64,000 nucleotides of DNA from Stenotrophomonas nitritireducens (GTDB taxonomy: Bacteria; Pseudomonadota; Gammaproteobacteria; Xanthomonadales; Xanthomonadaceae). Made by a program: the position numbers and the translations under genes. Positions 44,827 through 53,826 of the stretch are shown one piece after another (positions within the stretch are counted from its first letter, which is position 1; every line of letters starts with the position of its first letter). The notes beneath the pieces were generated by a model, which made no database searches, had not been told where the DNA came from, and saw only the letters and a program-made list of their open reading frames with translations. The stretch is from assembly GCF_001431425.1 (NCBI RefSeq), contig NZ_LDJG01000005.1, positions 1-64,000 on the forward strand. Direction: 5' to 3'.

Positions 44827-46140
44827 ATGCTCGGCTACTACCTGCAGCTCGCGCTGCGCAGTTTCCGCCGCAACAAGGTACTGACCGCGTTGATGGTGGT
44901 GACGATCGGCATCGGCATCGGCGCGGCCATGACCACGCTCACGCTGTACAAGGTGCTGTCCGGCGACCCGATCCCGGAGAAGAGCACGCGGCTGTTCTAT
45001 CCGCGGCTGGAACCGCGCACGCTCGGCCGCGATGTCAGCGTGGACCCGGAGCCGATGGAGCAGATGACCCGCTTCGACTCCGAGGAACTGCTGCGGCAGA
45101 AGCGCGGACTGCGCCAGGCGATGATGAGCGCCGGCTCGCTGACGGTGCTGCCCGAGGGTACCGCCGCACAGCCGTTCCGCGCCGCGTCGCGCTACACCTC
45201 GGCCGATTTCTTCGCCATGTTCAACGCGCCGCTGCGCGCCGGCCATGCGTGGAGCGCGGACGATGACATGTCGCGCGCGCGCGTGGCGGTAATCGGCGCC
45301 AAGCTGGCCGAAAAACTGTTCGGCGATGCCGATCCGATCGGACGCGAGATCCACGTGTCGCAGGGCGTACTGCGCGTCATCGGGGTGATGGACGAGTGGA
45401 AGCTCAACCCGCGTTTCTACGACCTGAGCAACCGCCGCTTCGGCGGCGGCGAACAGGTGTTCCTGCCGTTCTCCACCTCGCGCGACATGCGCCTGCCCAC
45501 GCAGGGCAACATGAACTGCTGGGGCAACAGCAACGGCGACCCGGAAGGCGCGCGCGGACTCAATGCGCCCTGCACCTGGCTGCAGTACTGGGTGGAACTG
45601 GAATCGCCAGAGAAGGCCGCCGACTACCACAAGTACCTGGCCGACTATTCGGACCAGCAGCGCGCCGCCGGCCGCTTCGAGCGACCGACCAATGTGCGCC
45701 TGGACGACGTGATGGGCTGGCTCGACTACAACCGGGTGGTGCCCAACGACGTGCGCATGCAGATGTGGCTGGCGTTCGGCTTCCTGCTGGTGTGCCTGCT
45801 CAACACGGTCGGCCTGCTGCTGGCCAAGTTCCTGCGCCGCAGCGGCGAGATCGGCGTGCGCCGCGCGCTCGGCGCCGCGCGCGGCGACATCTTCCGGCAA
45901 TGCCTGACCGAGGCCGGCGCGATCGGCCTGGCCGGCGGTCTGCTCGGCCTCGGCTTCGCCGCGCTGGGGCTGTGGCTGATCCGCCAGCAGCCGGACGACT
46001 ACGCACGCCTGGCGCAGCTGGACATCGGCACGCTGCTGATGACCTTCGCACTGGCCCTGCTGGCCAGCCTGCTGGCCGGCATGCTGCCGGCGTGGCGGGC
46101 GATGCAGGTGCCGCCGGCATTGCAGCTCAAGAGCCAGTAA
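44827..46140 (+). CDS. FtsX/MacB-like ABC permease, A type (pair 3)
   Basis: 437 residues. Begins MLGYYLQLALRSFRRNKVLTALMV; the ATG at 44827 is chosen by this alignment with pair 2, since the in-frame upstream sequence encodes the translated intergenic hairpin. The A-type cysteines are present (NMNCWG, NAPCTW). The FtsX motif is GEIGVRRALGAARGDI. Ends LQLKSQ. Highest visible similarity is to the pair-2 A-type protein, pointing to a recent duplication. Confidence 0.88.
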   Translation: MLGYYLQLALRSFRRNKVLTALMVVTIGIGIGAAMTTLTLYKVLSGDPIPEKSTRLFYPRLEPRTLGRDVSVDPEPMEQMTRFDSEELLRQKRGLRQAMMSAGSLTVLPEGTAAQPFRAASRYTSADFFAMFNAPLRAGHAWSADDDMSRARVAVIGAKLAEKLFGDADPIGREIHVSQGVLRVIGVMDEWKLNPRFYDLSNRRFGGGEQVFLPFSTSRDMRLPTQGNMNCWGNSNGDPEGARGLNAPCTWLQYWVELESPEKAADYHKYLADYSDQQRAAGRFERPTNVRLDDVMGWLDYNRVVPNDVRMQMWLAFGFLLVCLLNTVGLLLAKFLRRSGEIGVRRALGAARGDIFRQCLTEAGAIGLAGGLLGLGFAALGLWLIRQQPDDYARLAQLDIGTLLMTFALALLASLLAGMLPAWRAMQVPPALQLKSQ

Positions 46141-46153
46141 GGAGAGAAACGCC

Positions 46154-47371
46154 ATGGAAATCCGCCCCATCCTCTCCGTCCTGATGCGGCACAAGACCGC
46201 CGCGGCGTTGATCGTGCTTGAGATCGCGCTGAGCTGCGCGATCATCTGCAATGCGATCTTCGTGATCGGCCACCGTACCGGGGAGATGCGCCGCGACAGC
46301 GGCATCGCCGAGGACGAACTGGTCTACATCAGCGTCAGCAGCCTGCAGCCGGACCGCAACCGCGACGCGATGCGGCGCGAGGACACCGCCACCCTGGCCG
46401 CCGTGCCCGGGGTCAGGTCGGTCACCAGCGTCAACCAGCTGCCCTACGGCGACAACGTCTGGGCCTCGGGCATCAACCTGCGCCCGGGCCAGGCCGAGTC
46501 CATCGTCACCGCGTCCAATTACATGGACGATGGCCGGCTGCTGCCCACCCTGGGTCTGCGCATCGCCGAGGGCCGCGGCTTCAATCCCGACGAATACCAG
46601 AGCCAGGATGCGCTGGAGGCGGCCGGACCGACGCCGCAGGTGCCTTCCGTCCTGTTGAGCCGCTCGCTGGCGGCGCGGTTGTTCCCGGGCAGGAGCGCGC
46701 TCGGCCAGGACATCTACGTCTGGGGCGACAAGCCCAGCCGCGTGGTCGGCGTGGTCGACCGGCTCATCGCGCCGGGGCGCGGCCGCACCTTCGAGGACAG
46801 CTTCCACACCATGATCTTCCCGCTGTGGACATCCAACGGCGACTACGTGCTGCGCACCGATCCCGAACGCCGCGGCGAAGTGCTCAAGGCCGCCGTGGCC
46901 GCGCTCAACCGGACCGATCCCAACCGGATCATCGACACGCAGAGCACGGTGAGCGAAATGCGCCGCGACTTCTACAGCCGCGACCGCGCGGTGATCTGGC
47001 TGCTGGTGAGCGTCTGCGTCGCGCTGCTGGCGGTGACCGCCTTCGGCATCGTCGGCCTGGCCAGTTTCTGGGTGCAGCAGCGTACCCGCCAGATCGGCAT
47101 CCGCCGCGCGCTCGGCGCCACCCGCGCGCAGATCCTGCGCTATTTCCAGGCGGAGAATTTCGTGCTCACCAGTACCGGCATCGTGCTCGGCGTGCTGCTT
47201 GCCTATACCTTGAACCTGACCCTGATGCGCCAGTACGAACTGCCGCGCCTGCCGCTGGTCTACATTCCGGCCAGCGCGCTGCTGCTGTGGCTGCTGGGCC
47301 AGGCCGCGGTACTTGGACCCGCGCGCCGCGCCGCCTCCATTCCACCGGCCGTCGCCACGCGCAGCGCCTGA
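46154..47371 (+). CDS. FtsX/MacB-like ABC permease, B type (pair 3)
   Basis: 405 residues, nearly identical to the pair-2 B-type over the first helix (MEIRPILSVLMRHKTAAALIVLEIALSCAIICNA) but diverged in the periplasmic domain. The C-terminal FtsX part has RQIGIRRALGATRAQILRYFQ. It lies 13 bp after its A-type partner with AGGAG upstream. Confidence 0.88.
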   Translation: MEIRPILSVLMRHKTAAALIVLEIALSCAIICNAIFVIGHRTGEMRRDSGIAEDELVYISVSSLQPDRNRDAMRREDTATLAAVPGVRSVTSVNQLPYGDNVWASGINLRPGQAESIVTASNYMDDGRLLPTLGLRIAEGRGFNPDEYQSQDALEAAGPTPQVPSVLLSRSLAARLFPGRSALGQDIYVWGDKPSRVVGVVDRLIAPGRGRTFEDSFHTMIFPLWTSNGDYVLRTDPERRGEVLKAAVAALNRTDPNRIIDTQSTVSEMRRDFYSRDRAVIWLLVSVCVALLAVTAFGIVGLASFWVQQRTRQIGIRRALGATRAQILRYFQAENFVLTSTGIVLGVLLAYTLNLTLMRQYELPRLPLVYIPASALLLWLLGQAAVLGPARRAASIPPAVATRSA

Positions 47372-47389
47372 TATCCGCGGGAACTCCTG

Positions 47390-47872
47390 ATGAAGACCAC
47401 GCTGCGCCTGTTGCCCCTGCTGCTGATGTCGCCCGCCGCCGCCGTGCTGGCGGCCGACGACCTGGCCACCACCATCACCGCGCTCGACGATGCGGTGTTC
47501 GACAGCTTCAACCAGTGCCAGGACCCTGCGCAGCTGCAGAAGCACGCCGGCTACTTCGACCCGGCGGTCGAGTTCTACCACGACACCGGCGGGGTCACCT
47601 GGACCCGCGAGGCGATGCTGGACAACACGCGCCGCCACGCCTGCGGCCGCTACACCCGCGAACGGGTGGCCGGCAGCCTGCAGGTATTCCCGGTCAAGGA
47701 CTTCGGCGCCATCGCCCAGGGCAGCCACCGTTTCTGCGATACCGCCAGCGGCAGGTGCGAGGGGCTGGCCGACTTCGTCATGCTCTGGCGCCTGCACGAT
47801 GGCCAGTGGTCGATCACCCGCGTGCTGAGCTATGCCCACCGCGCAGCCCATCCACCGGCGGTGCAGCCATGA
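47390..47872 (+). CDS. Secreted NTF2-like (DUF4440-type) protein
   Basis: 160 residues: signal peptide (about 1-22, ending LAA) and an NTF2-like alpha+beta fold recognisable from YFDPAVEFYHDTGGVTWTREAML and LWRLHDGQWSITRVLSY. Three cysteines (FNQCQDP, RHACGR, HRFCDT, with a fourth in GRCEG) suggest disulfides in the periplasm. NTF2-like folds bind small ligands or act as enzymes; which applies here is unknown. It is embedded in the permease operon, 18 bp after permease 6 and overlapping permease 7 by four bases (ATGA). Confidence 0.8.
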   Translation: MKTTLRLLPLLLMSPAAAVLAADDLATTITALDDAVFDSFNQCQDPAQLQKHAGYFDPAVEFYHDTGGVTWTREAMLDNTRRHACGRYTRERVAGSLQVFPVKDFGAIAQGSHRFCDTASGRCEGLADFVMLWRLHDGQWSITRVLSYAHRAAHPPAVQP

Positions 47873-49200
47873 ACTACACGCTGGAGCTGGGCTTGAAGGG
47901 ACTGTGCCGGCACCCGCGCACGATGCTGCTGGCGGTGTTCACGATGGCGCTGGGCCTGGCCGCGACGATGACCATGCTGACCCTGCTGGCGATGCTCTCG
48001 GCCGATCCGCTGCCGGGCCAGAGCCGCAACCTGTACCTGGCGTGGGTGGATTCGCGGCAGGCGCCCGACGCCGGCGACAAGCTCGACGACGAAAGCCGCA
48101 CGCCGCCGCGCCTGCTGAAGCTGGCCGACGTAAAGGCGCTTGCCGCTGCCATGCCGCAGGCGCGGCAGGCGGCGCTGGTGCCGACCTCGCTGTCCCTCGA
48201 CAACGAGGACGGCAGCACCCAGGCCTCGGTGCGCGCGCTGCTCGCCACCGGGCCGATGCCGTCGATGTTCGCGGTACCGCTGCAGCACGGCCGCTACTGG
48301 ACCGCGCAGGAGGAACGCGAACATGCCCCGGTGGCGATCATCGACCGCGAAACCAGCCTGAAACTGCTCGGCACCGCCAATGGCACCGGCCAGCGGGTCC
48401 GTATCGGCAGGACGTTGTTCCAGGTCATCGGCATCAGCGCCGGGTGGAATCCGCAACCGCACTTCTACGCGCTGCAGGGCAACGAGAGCGCGTGGGGCAA
48501 GCAGTTCGCCGTGCGCGTCTACCTGCCGCTGGAAAGCGCGCTGGATGCCGGCGTGACGCCGGCGAGCAGCCAGGACTGCGACCGCGGCAAGCATGGCGGG
48601 TTCCGCTTCAACGAACTCGACGTCGGCGCCTGCCGCTTCCTGCAGCTGTGGGCCGAGCTGACCACGCCCGAATCCGTGCGCTCGTTCAACGACCAGCTCG
48701 ACGGTTACACCCGCCAGCGCCATGCCGAGGGCGTCTTCGTGCGTCCCCCGCAGTCGCGGCTGTACAGCGTGCGGCAATGGCTGGCCGCCAACCGCGCAGT
48801 GCCGGCCAGCGTGCACCTGAACCTGTGGCTGGCGGCAGGCCTGCTCGGCCTGTGCATGGTCAACGTCGCCGGGCTGCTGGCGGCGCGCTTCCTGCGTCGC
48901 GGCACGGAACTGGGGGTACGCCGCGTGCTGGGCGCGTCGCGCCGCGACATCGTCCTGCAATGCCTGACCGAAGCCGGCATCGCCGGCCTGGCCGGCGGCC
49001 TGCTGGCGTTGCCGCTGACCCTGTTCGGGCTGTGGGTGGTGCGCCTGCAGGACCGTGGCTATACCGAACTGGCGCACCTGAATCCGCTGCTGTTCCTCGC
49101 CCTGCTCGCACTGGCGATGCTGGTCGGCCTGCTGGTGGGCGTGCTGCCGGCCTGGCGGGCGACACGCATCGAGCCGGCGCTGCAGGTGAAGAGCCTCTGA
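47869..49200 (+). CDS. FtsX/MacB-like ABC permease, A type (pair 4)
   Basis: 443 residues and the most diverged A-type copy (MNYTLELGLKGLCRHPRTMLLAVF). The FtsX motif is TELGVRRVLGASRRDI. The A-type cysteines occur in SSQDCDRG and VGACRF. The ATG at 47869 overlaps the stop of the NTF2-like gene, so the two are coupled. Ends ALQVKSL. Confidence 0.87.
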   Translation: MNYTLELGLKGLCRHPRTMLLAVFTMALGLAATMTMLTLLAMLSADPLPGQSRNLYLAWVDSRQAPDAGDKLDDESRTPPRLLKLADVKALAAAMPQARQAALVPTSLSLDNEDGSTQASVRALLATGPMPSMFAVPLQHGRYWTAQEEREHAPVAIIDRETSLKLLGTANGTGQRVRIGRTLFQVIGISAGWNPQPHFYALQGNESAWGKQFAVRVYLPLESALDAGVTPASSQDCDRGKHGGFRFNELDVGACRFLQLWAELTTPESVRSFNDQLDGYTRQRHAEGVFVRPPQSRLYSVRQWLAANRAVPASVHLNLWLAAGLLGLCMVNVAGLLAARFLRRGTELGVRRVLGASRRDIVLQCLTEAGIAGLAGGLLALPLTLFGLWVVRLQDRGYTELAHLNPLLFLALLALAMLVGLLVGVLPAWRATRIEPALQVKSL

Positions 49201-49206
49201 CGGGGA

Positions 49207-50481
49207 ATGACCATGGGAACCGCTTTCACCTTACCCGCCATCGGCCCGATCATCTCGGGGCTGCGCCGCCATCGGCTGATGCCGCTGCTGGTCATCGCCC
49301 AGATCGCCCTGGCCTGCGCCATCCTGACCAACGCCCTGTTCCTGCTGCAAAGGCAACTGGCGCCGCTGCTGGTCGACGACGGCATCGTCCGCGACGAAGT
49401 GCTGCTGGTGGACCAGCTGATCCTGGGCAAGGGCCGCTGGAGCACCGCCGAGGTGCAGGCCACCCGGGAAGCCCTGCGCGCGCTTCCCGGCGTGCGCGCG
49501 GTCGCGCCGACCACCGGCGTGCCGATGCGCCAGGTGATGACCTTCGAACTGCCGGTGAAAAGCCCGGCCGGCGTCGCGGTGGCCGCCACCGGCTATGCCG
49601 GCGACGGACTGGTGCAGGCGCTGGGCCTGGAGATCGTGCAGGGCCGGGATTTCAGCGACGACGAGTACGCCGCCACCGGCGCCCTGTTCGGCGATGGCAA
49701 CCGCGGCAACATCGTGCCGGTGGTGATCACCGAAGCCCTGGCCCGGCACCTGTTCCCCGATGGCGGCGCGCTCGGTGGCCGGCTGGGCGGCGACGAAGGC
49801 CCCGACGACGACAGCTACTACGTGGTAGTCGGTACCGTCCGCCATCTGCTGCGCTACCAGCTCGGCGAACTGGACGACGGCCAGGCCGAGTATTCGATGC
49901 TCTACCCGGCGCGCAGGTTCGACAACCTGCCGGTCATGTCCTACGTGGTGCGCACCGATCCCCTGCGCCGGGACGAAGTGGCCAAGGCCATCCCCGCGCT
50001 GCTGGAACGCCAGTTCGGCGGCCGCCTGATGCGCGGCGTGCCGCCGGTCGTCATCGATTACGAAAGCCAGCGGCGCGACGCATTCACGCAACGGCGCGCG
50101 GCCGTCTGGCTGCTCGGCACCGTCTGCGTGGTGGTCACCCTGATCACCGTGATCGGCATCGCCAGCCTCAGCGGCTACTGGATCGAGCAACGTACCCGGC
50201 AGATCGGCATCCGCCGCGCGCTGGGCGCTACCCGGCGGCAGATCCTGGGCCATTTCCGCTGGGAAAACCTGCTGCTGGGCTGCGCCGGGCTGGCGCTGGG
50301 CCTGCCGCTGGCGCTGGCGATCAATCAGTTGCTGATGCACTACCACGAACTGCCGCGGCTGCCGCTGCACTGGCTGCCGATCGGTGCGGCGGTGCTGCTG
50401 CTCACCGGCCAGTGCGCGGTGTCCGGCCCGGCCCGTCGCGCGGCGTCGATTTCACCGGCCATGGCAACGCGCGGCGCATGA
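49207..50481 (+). CDS. FtsX/MacB-like ABC permease, B type (pair 4)
   Basis: 424 residues, the last permease, beginning 6 bp after its partner. It shows the B-type features RQIGIRRALGATRRQILGHFRWEN and the C-terminal PAMATRGA. The N-terminal helix (LMPLLVIAQIALACAILTNALF) matches the other B types. A second ATG at 49213 is possible. Confidence 0.87.
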   Translation: MTMGTAFTLPAIGPIISGLRRHRLMPLLVIAQIALACAILTNALFLLQRQLAPLLVDDGIVRDEVLLVDQLILGKGRWSTAEVQATREALRALPGVRAVAPTTGVPMRQVMTFELPVKSPAGVAVAATGYAGDGLVQALGLEIVQGRDFSDDEYAATGALFGDGNRGNIVPVVITEALARHLFPDGGALGGRLGGDEGPDDDSYYVVVGTVRHLLRYQLGELDDGQAEYSMLYPARRFDNLPVMSYVVRTDPLRRDEVAKAIPALLERQFGGRLMRGVPPVVIDYESQRRDAFTQRRAAVWLLGTVCVVVTLITVIGIASLSGYWIEQRTRQIGIRRALGATRRQILGHFRWENLLLGCAGLALGLPLALAINQLLMHYHELPRLPLHWLPIGAAVLLLTGQCAVSGPARRAASISPAMATRGA

Positions 50482-50593
50482 TGCCGGCCAACGCCCGCCA
50501 GACGCCTTTCGAAGCCGCAGCCGCCACCTGCGGATGCGGTGCGCAGCGTGTAAGGTCTGCGCTTCCCTTTTCCTCCCGCCTGCCCCAACCGTG

Positions 50594-51934
50594 ATGCCGC
50601 AGATACTGATCATCGACGACAACGCCGCCGTGGCCACCGCGCTGGACGTGCTGTTCTCGCTGCACGACATCGAGACGCGGCATGCGTGCTCGCCCGAGCA
50701 GGGGCTGGCGATGCTCGCCGAGCAGGAGTTCGACCTGGTGATCCAGGACATGAACTTCACCGCCGATACCACCTCCGGCGAGGAAGGGCAGGTGCTGTTC
50801 CGGCAGATCCGCGACAGCTGGCCGGACCTGCCGGTGATCCTGCTCACCGCCTGGACCCATCTGGACAGCGCGGTGGAACTGGTCAAGGCCGGCGCCGCCG
50901 ACTACCTGGCCAAGCCGTGGGACGACGGGCGCCTGCTGACCACGGTCAACAACCTGCTGGAGCTGGCCGAGACCCGCCGCGAACTGAGCCGCCGCCGCCA
51001 GCGCGAGCTGAAACAGCGGCAGAGCCTGCACGAGCGCTACGACCTGGCCGGCGTGGTGTTCGCCGACCCGGCCAGCGAGCGCGTCATCAGCCTGGCGTGC
51101 CAAGTCGCCCGCTCCGACCTGCCGGTGCTGATCACCGGCCCCAACGGCGCCGGCAAGGAGAAGATCGCCGAGATCATCCAGGCCAACTCCGGCAAGCGCG
51201 GCGGCCCGTTCGTCGCGCTCAACTGCGGCGCGATCCCCGCCGAGCTGATCGAGGCCGAACTGTTCGGTGCCGAAGCCGGCGCCTATACCGGCGCCAACAA
51301 GGCGCGCGAGGGCAAGTTCGAGGCTGCCGACGGCGGCACCCTGTTCCTGGACGAGATCGGCAACCTGTCGCTGACCGGGCAGATGAAACTGCTGCGCGTG
51401 CTGGAGACCGGCCGCTTCGAGCGCCTGGGTTCCAACCGCGAGCGCCAGGTGAAGGTGCGCGTGGTCAGCGCCACCAACGCCGACCTGCCGGCGATGATCC
51501 GCGACGGCAGCTTCCGCGAAGACCTCTATTACCGCCTCAACACCGTGGAGCTGGCGCTGCCGGCGCTGGGCGAGCGGCGCGAGGACATCCTGCCGCTGGC
51601 GCGCCATTTCCTCGGCGACGAGGGCAAGGCGCTGTCGCCGCAGGCCGTGCAGGCGCTGCAGCGGCACACCTGGCCCGGCAACGTGCGCGAACTGCGCAAC
51701 GTGATCCAGCGCGCCAGCCTGCTCGCGCAGGGGCCCCGGATCGAAGCGCCCGACCTCAACCTGCCGCGCGCGCCGCTGCGCCCGACCGCGCCGGCGGACG
51801 AGCCGGACCGCGCGCGCATCGTCGGCGCGCTGGAGCGCGCCGGCGGCGTCATCGCCCAGGCCGCCGCCGACCTCGGCCTGAGCCGGCAGGCGCTGTACCG
51901 GCGCATGGACCGCCACGGCATCCCGCGCGAATGA
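50594..51934 (+). CDS. NtrC-family sigma-54 response regulator
   Basis: 446 residues in three parts. The receiver (about 1-120) has the acidic pair D9/D10, phosphoacceptor D52 and K in AKPWDD. The AAA+ domain (about 155-385) has Walker A GPNGAGKE (182-189), the sigma-54 contact loop GAYTGA (229-234) and Walker B GTLFLDEIG. The C-terminal Fis-type helix-turn-helix is at about 412-442. GAYTGA in place of GAFTGA is tolerated in active members. It should activate sigma-54 promoters, and a near-consensus one stands at the head of this same locus. The ATG at 50594 follows a GTG codon that could also serve. Confidence 0.93.
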   Translation: MPQILIIDDNAAVATALDVLFSLHDIETRHACSPEQGLAMLAEQEFDLVIQDMNFTADTTSGEEGQVLFRQIRDSWPDLPVILLTAWTHLDSAVELVKAGAADYLAKPWDDGRLLTTVNNLLELAETRRELSRRRQRELKQRQSLHERYDLAGVVFADPASERVISLACQVARSDLPVLITGPNGAGKEKIAEIIQANSGKRGGPFVALNCGAIPAELIEAELFGAEAGAYTGANKAREGKFEAADGGTLFLDEIGNLSLTGQMKLLRVLETGRFERLGSNRERQVKVRVVSATNADLPAMIRDGSFREDLYYRLNTVELALPALGERREDILPLARHFLGDEGKALSPQAVQALQRHTWPGNVRELRNVIQRASLLAQGPRIEAPDLNLPRAPLRPTAPADEPDRARIVGALERAGGVIAQAAADLGLSRQALYRRMDRHGIPRE

Positions 51935-51941
51935 AACGGCC

Positions 51942-53291
51942 ATGTTGAGAACGCGCTCCTTCACCTTCCGCCTGTTCCTGCGCCTGCTGCCGGTGCTGGG
52001 ACTGGCCGCGGCCCTGCCGTGGTTGCTGGCCTACTGGATGGATCGCGGCTGGGTGGTCACCCTGGTCTCCACGGCCCTGCTGCTGGCGCTGATGTGGTGG
52101 ACCCTGCGCCGCGCCACCGCGCCGATCCGCTCGCTGCTGCGCTCATTGGCCGGCATCACCAGCAGCTACCGCGACGGCGAATACAACTTCGGCGTGCACT
52201 GGCGCGGCGACGACGAGCTGGCGCAGCTGGTGAAGGCGCATGCCGAGCTTGGCGACGTGCTGCGCGAGCAGCGCCAGTCGCTGGTGCAGCGCGAACTGCT
52301 GCTGGACACGATGGTGCAGAACACGCCGGTGGCGATGCTGCTGCTGGCCGATGGCGGCGATGGCGTCCAGCGCGTGGCGTTCTCCAACCTGTCCGCGCGC
52401 AAGCTGCTGCACGGCGGCTGGAAGCTGGAGGGCAAGCGCATGCACGAGCTGCTGGAGAACATGCCGGTGGAGCTGCGCAACGCCATCGCCCGCGGCGGCG
52501 ACAGCCTGTTCGCGGTACGCGAGGCGGACGGCGACGAGGACGACGAACAGATCTACCACCTGTCGCGGCGCGGCTTCCATCTCAACGGCCGCCCGCACGA
52601 CCTGCTGCTGCTGCGCCTGCTGACCGCCGAGCTGCGCCGCCAGGAAGTGCAGACCTGGAAGAAGGTGATCCGCGTCATCAGCCACGAACTCAACAACTCG
52701 CTGGCACCGATCGCCTCGCTGGCGCACTCCGGCGCGGAGCTGGTGCGGCGCGGCCGTACCGACCGCCTGGAGGACATCTTCGGCACGGTCGAGGAGCGCG
52801 CGCGCCACCTGGAAGGCTTCATCCGCGGCTACGCGCGCTTCGCCAAGCTGCCGCAGCCGCAGTTGCAGACCATCGCCTGGGCGCCGTTCCTCGGCGGACT
52901 GCAGCAGCAGATCCCGTTCCGCATGGTGCCGCCGCCGGAAGACCTGTGCAGCCGCCTGGACCCGGCCCAGTTCTCGCAGGCGATGCTCAACCTGCTCAAG
53001 AACGCGCACGAGGCCAGCAGCGACAACGGCGTCACCGACGACGCGGTGGAGGTGCGGCTGGCACGGCTGCCGCACTGGCTGCGCATCGAGGTGCTGGACC
53101 GCGGCAGCGGCATGAACGAGGCGGTGCTGCAGAACGCACTGATGCCGTTCTATTCGACCAAGCGCAACGGCACCGGCCTGGGCCTGGCGCTGACCCGTGA
53201 GATCGTCGAAGCGCACGACGGCCGCATCTCGCTGCAGAACCGCAACGATGGCGGCCTGTGCGTGACCATCCTGCTGCCGGCGGGCGCCTGA
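51942..53291 (+). CDS. NtrY-like sensor histidine kinase
   Basis: 449 residues: two N-terminal membrane helices (about 14-34 and 38-56) with almost no periplasmic loop, a HAMP-like stretch, a PAS-like region (about 120-215), then the kinase core with H248 in VISHELNNS, N box NLLKNAHEA, G1 DRGSGM and G2 GTGLGLAL. With so little outside the membrane it probably senses a membrane or cytoplasmic signal, as do intramembrane-sensing kinases linked to ABC exporters. It begins 7 bp after the regulator gene. Confidence 0.92.
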   Translation: MLRTRSFTFRLFLRLLPVLGLAAALPWLLAYWMDRGWVVTLVSTALLLALMWWTLRRATAPIRSLLRSLAGITSSYRDGEYNFGVHWRGDDELAQLVKAHAELGDVLREQRQSLVQRELLLDTMVQNTPVAMLLLADGGDGVQRVAFSNLSARKLLHGGWKLEGKRMHELLENMPVELRNAIARGGDSLFAVREADGDEDDEQIYHLSRRGFHLNGRPHDLLLLRLLTAELRRQEVQTWKKVIRVISHELNNSLAPIASLAHSGAELVRRGRTDRLEDIFGTVEERARHLEGFIRGYARFAKLPQPQLQTIAWAPFLGGLQQQIPFRMVPPPEDLCSRLDPAQFSQAMLNLLKNAHEASSDNGVTDDAVEVRLARLPHWLRIEVLDRGSGMNEAVLQNALMPFYSTKRNGTGLGLALTREIVEAHDGRISLQNRNDGGLCVTILLPAGA

Positions 53292-53346
53292 TCCAGCCTG
53301 ACGCGGCTCAGGCCCGCGGCCCGGCCCCGTCCGTCGCCACCAGCAG

Positions 53347-53826
53347 CTACGCGCTGCGGCTGCCCGCCACCAGCAGCGCCAGCGCCGCGCACATCGCCAG
53401 CACGAAGGCCTCCGCCACGCGCGGCAGCACCAGCAGCACGCCGGCGGCCAGGAAGAACAGCTGGCCCATGATCGACAGGCCGAAGCGCTGCAGCAGCAGC
53501 GGCCGCGACCGCAGCTCGCGGCGCAGCGCGGCCATGCCGCGCACGGTGCGGATCACCAGCACCCCGCCCACCGCGAGCAGCAGCAGGCCGTGATTGATCC
53601 GCCCAAGCACCGGCACGATCAGCAGCAGCGAGCACACCAGCACGCCGAGGAAATCCAGGTACACCTGCTGGGCCAGCGCATGCATCGCGCCATCCCTGCC
53701 CAGTCCGCGCCGGTCGCGGTCGAAGGTCATCGCCACGAACACCAGGCCGAGCAGGCCACCGCCGATCTGCGCGGTAGCGATGAAGAACGCACTGCATGCC
53801 GCAAGTTGCTGTTCAAAGCCATCCAT
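53347..53826 (-). CDS. Small integral membrane protein of unknown function
   Basis: 159 residues with four predicted helices (about 12-34, 56-76, 78-96 and 116-152, the last perhaps two). The segment TAQIGGGLLGLVFVAMTFDRDRRG suggests the uncharacterised 'hypothetical membrane protein' group of Xanthomonadaceae. I do not know a function. It converges with the kinase gene (55-bp gap) and is 24 bp downstream of glmU, so it could be the last gene of the glmU transcript. Confidence 0.7.
   Translation of the reverse strand: MDGFEQQLAACSAFFIATAQIGGGLLGLVFVAMTFDRDRRGLGRDGAMHALAQQVYLDFLGVLVCSLLLIVPVLGRINHGLLLLAVGGVLVIRTVRGMAALRRELRSRPLLLQRFGLSIMGQLFFLAAGVLLVLPRVAEAFVLAMCAALALLVAGSRSA

Noticed and set aside
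41983-46305. Very long open frame of 1440 codons on the minus strand
   Set aside because: It runs antisense to four permease genes, is rich in Arg/Gln/His/Ala with no domain, and arises from the third-position GC bias of the real genes.
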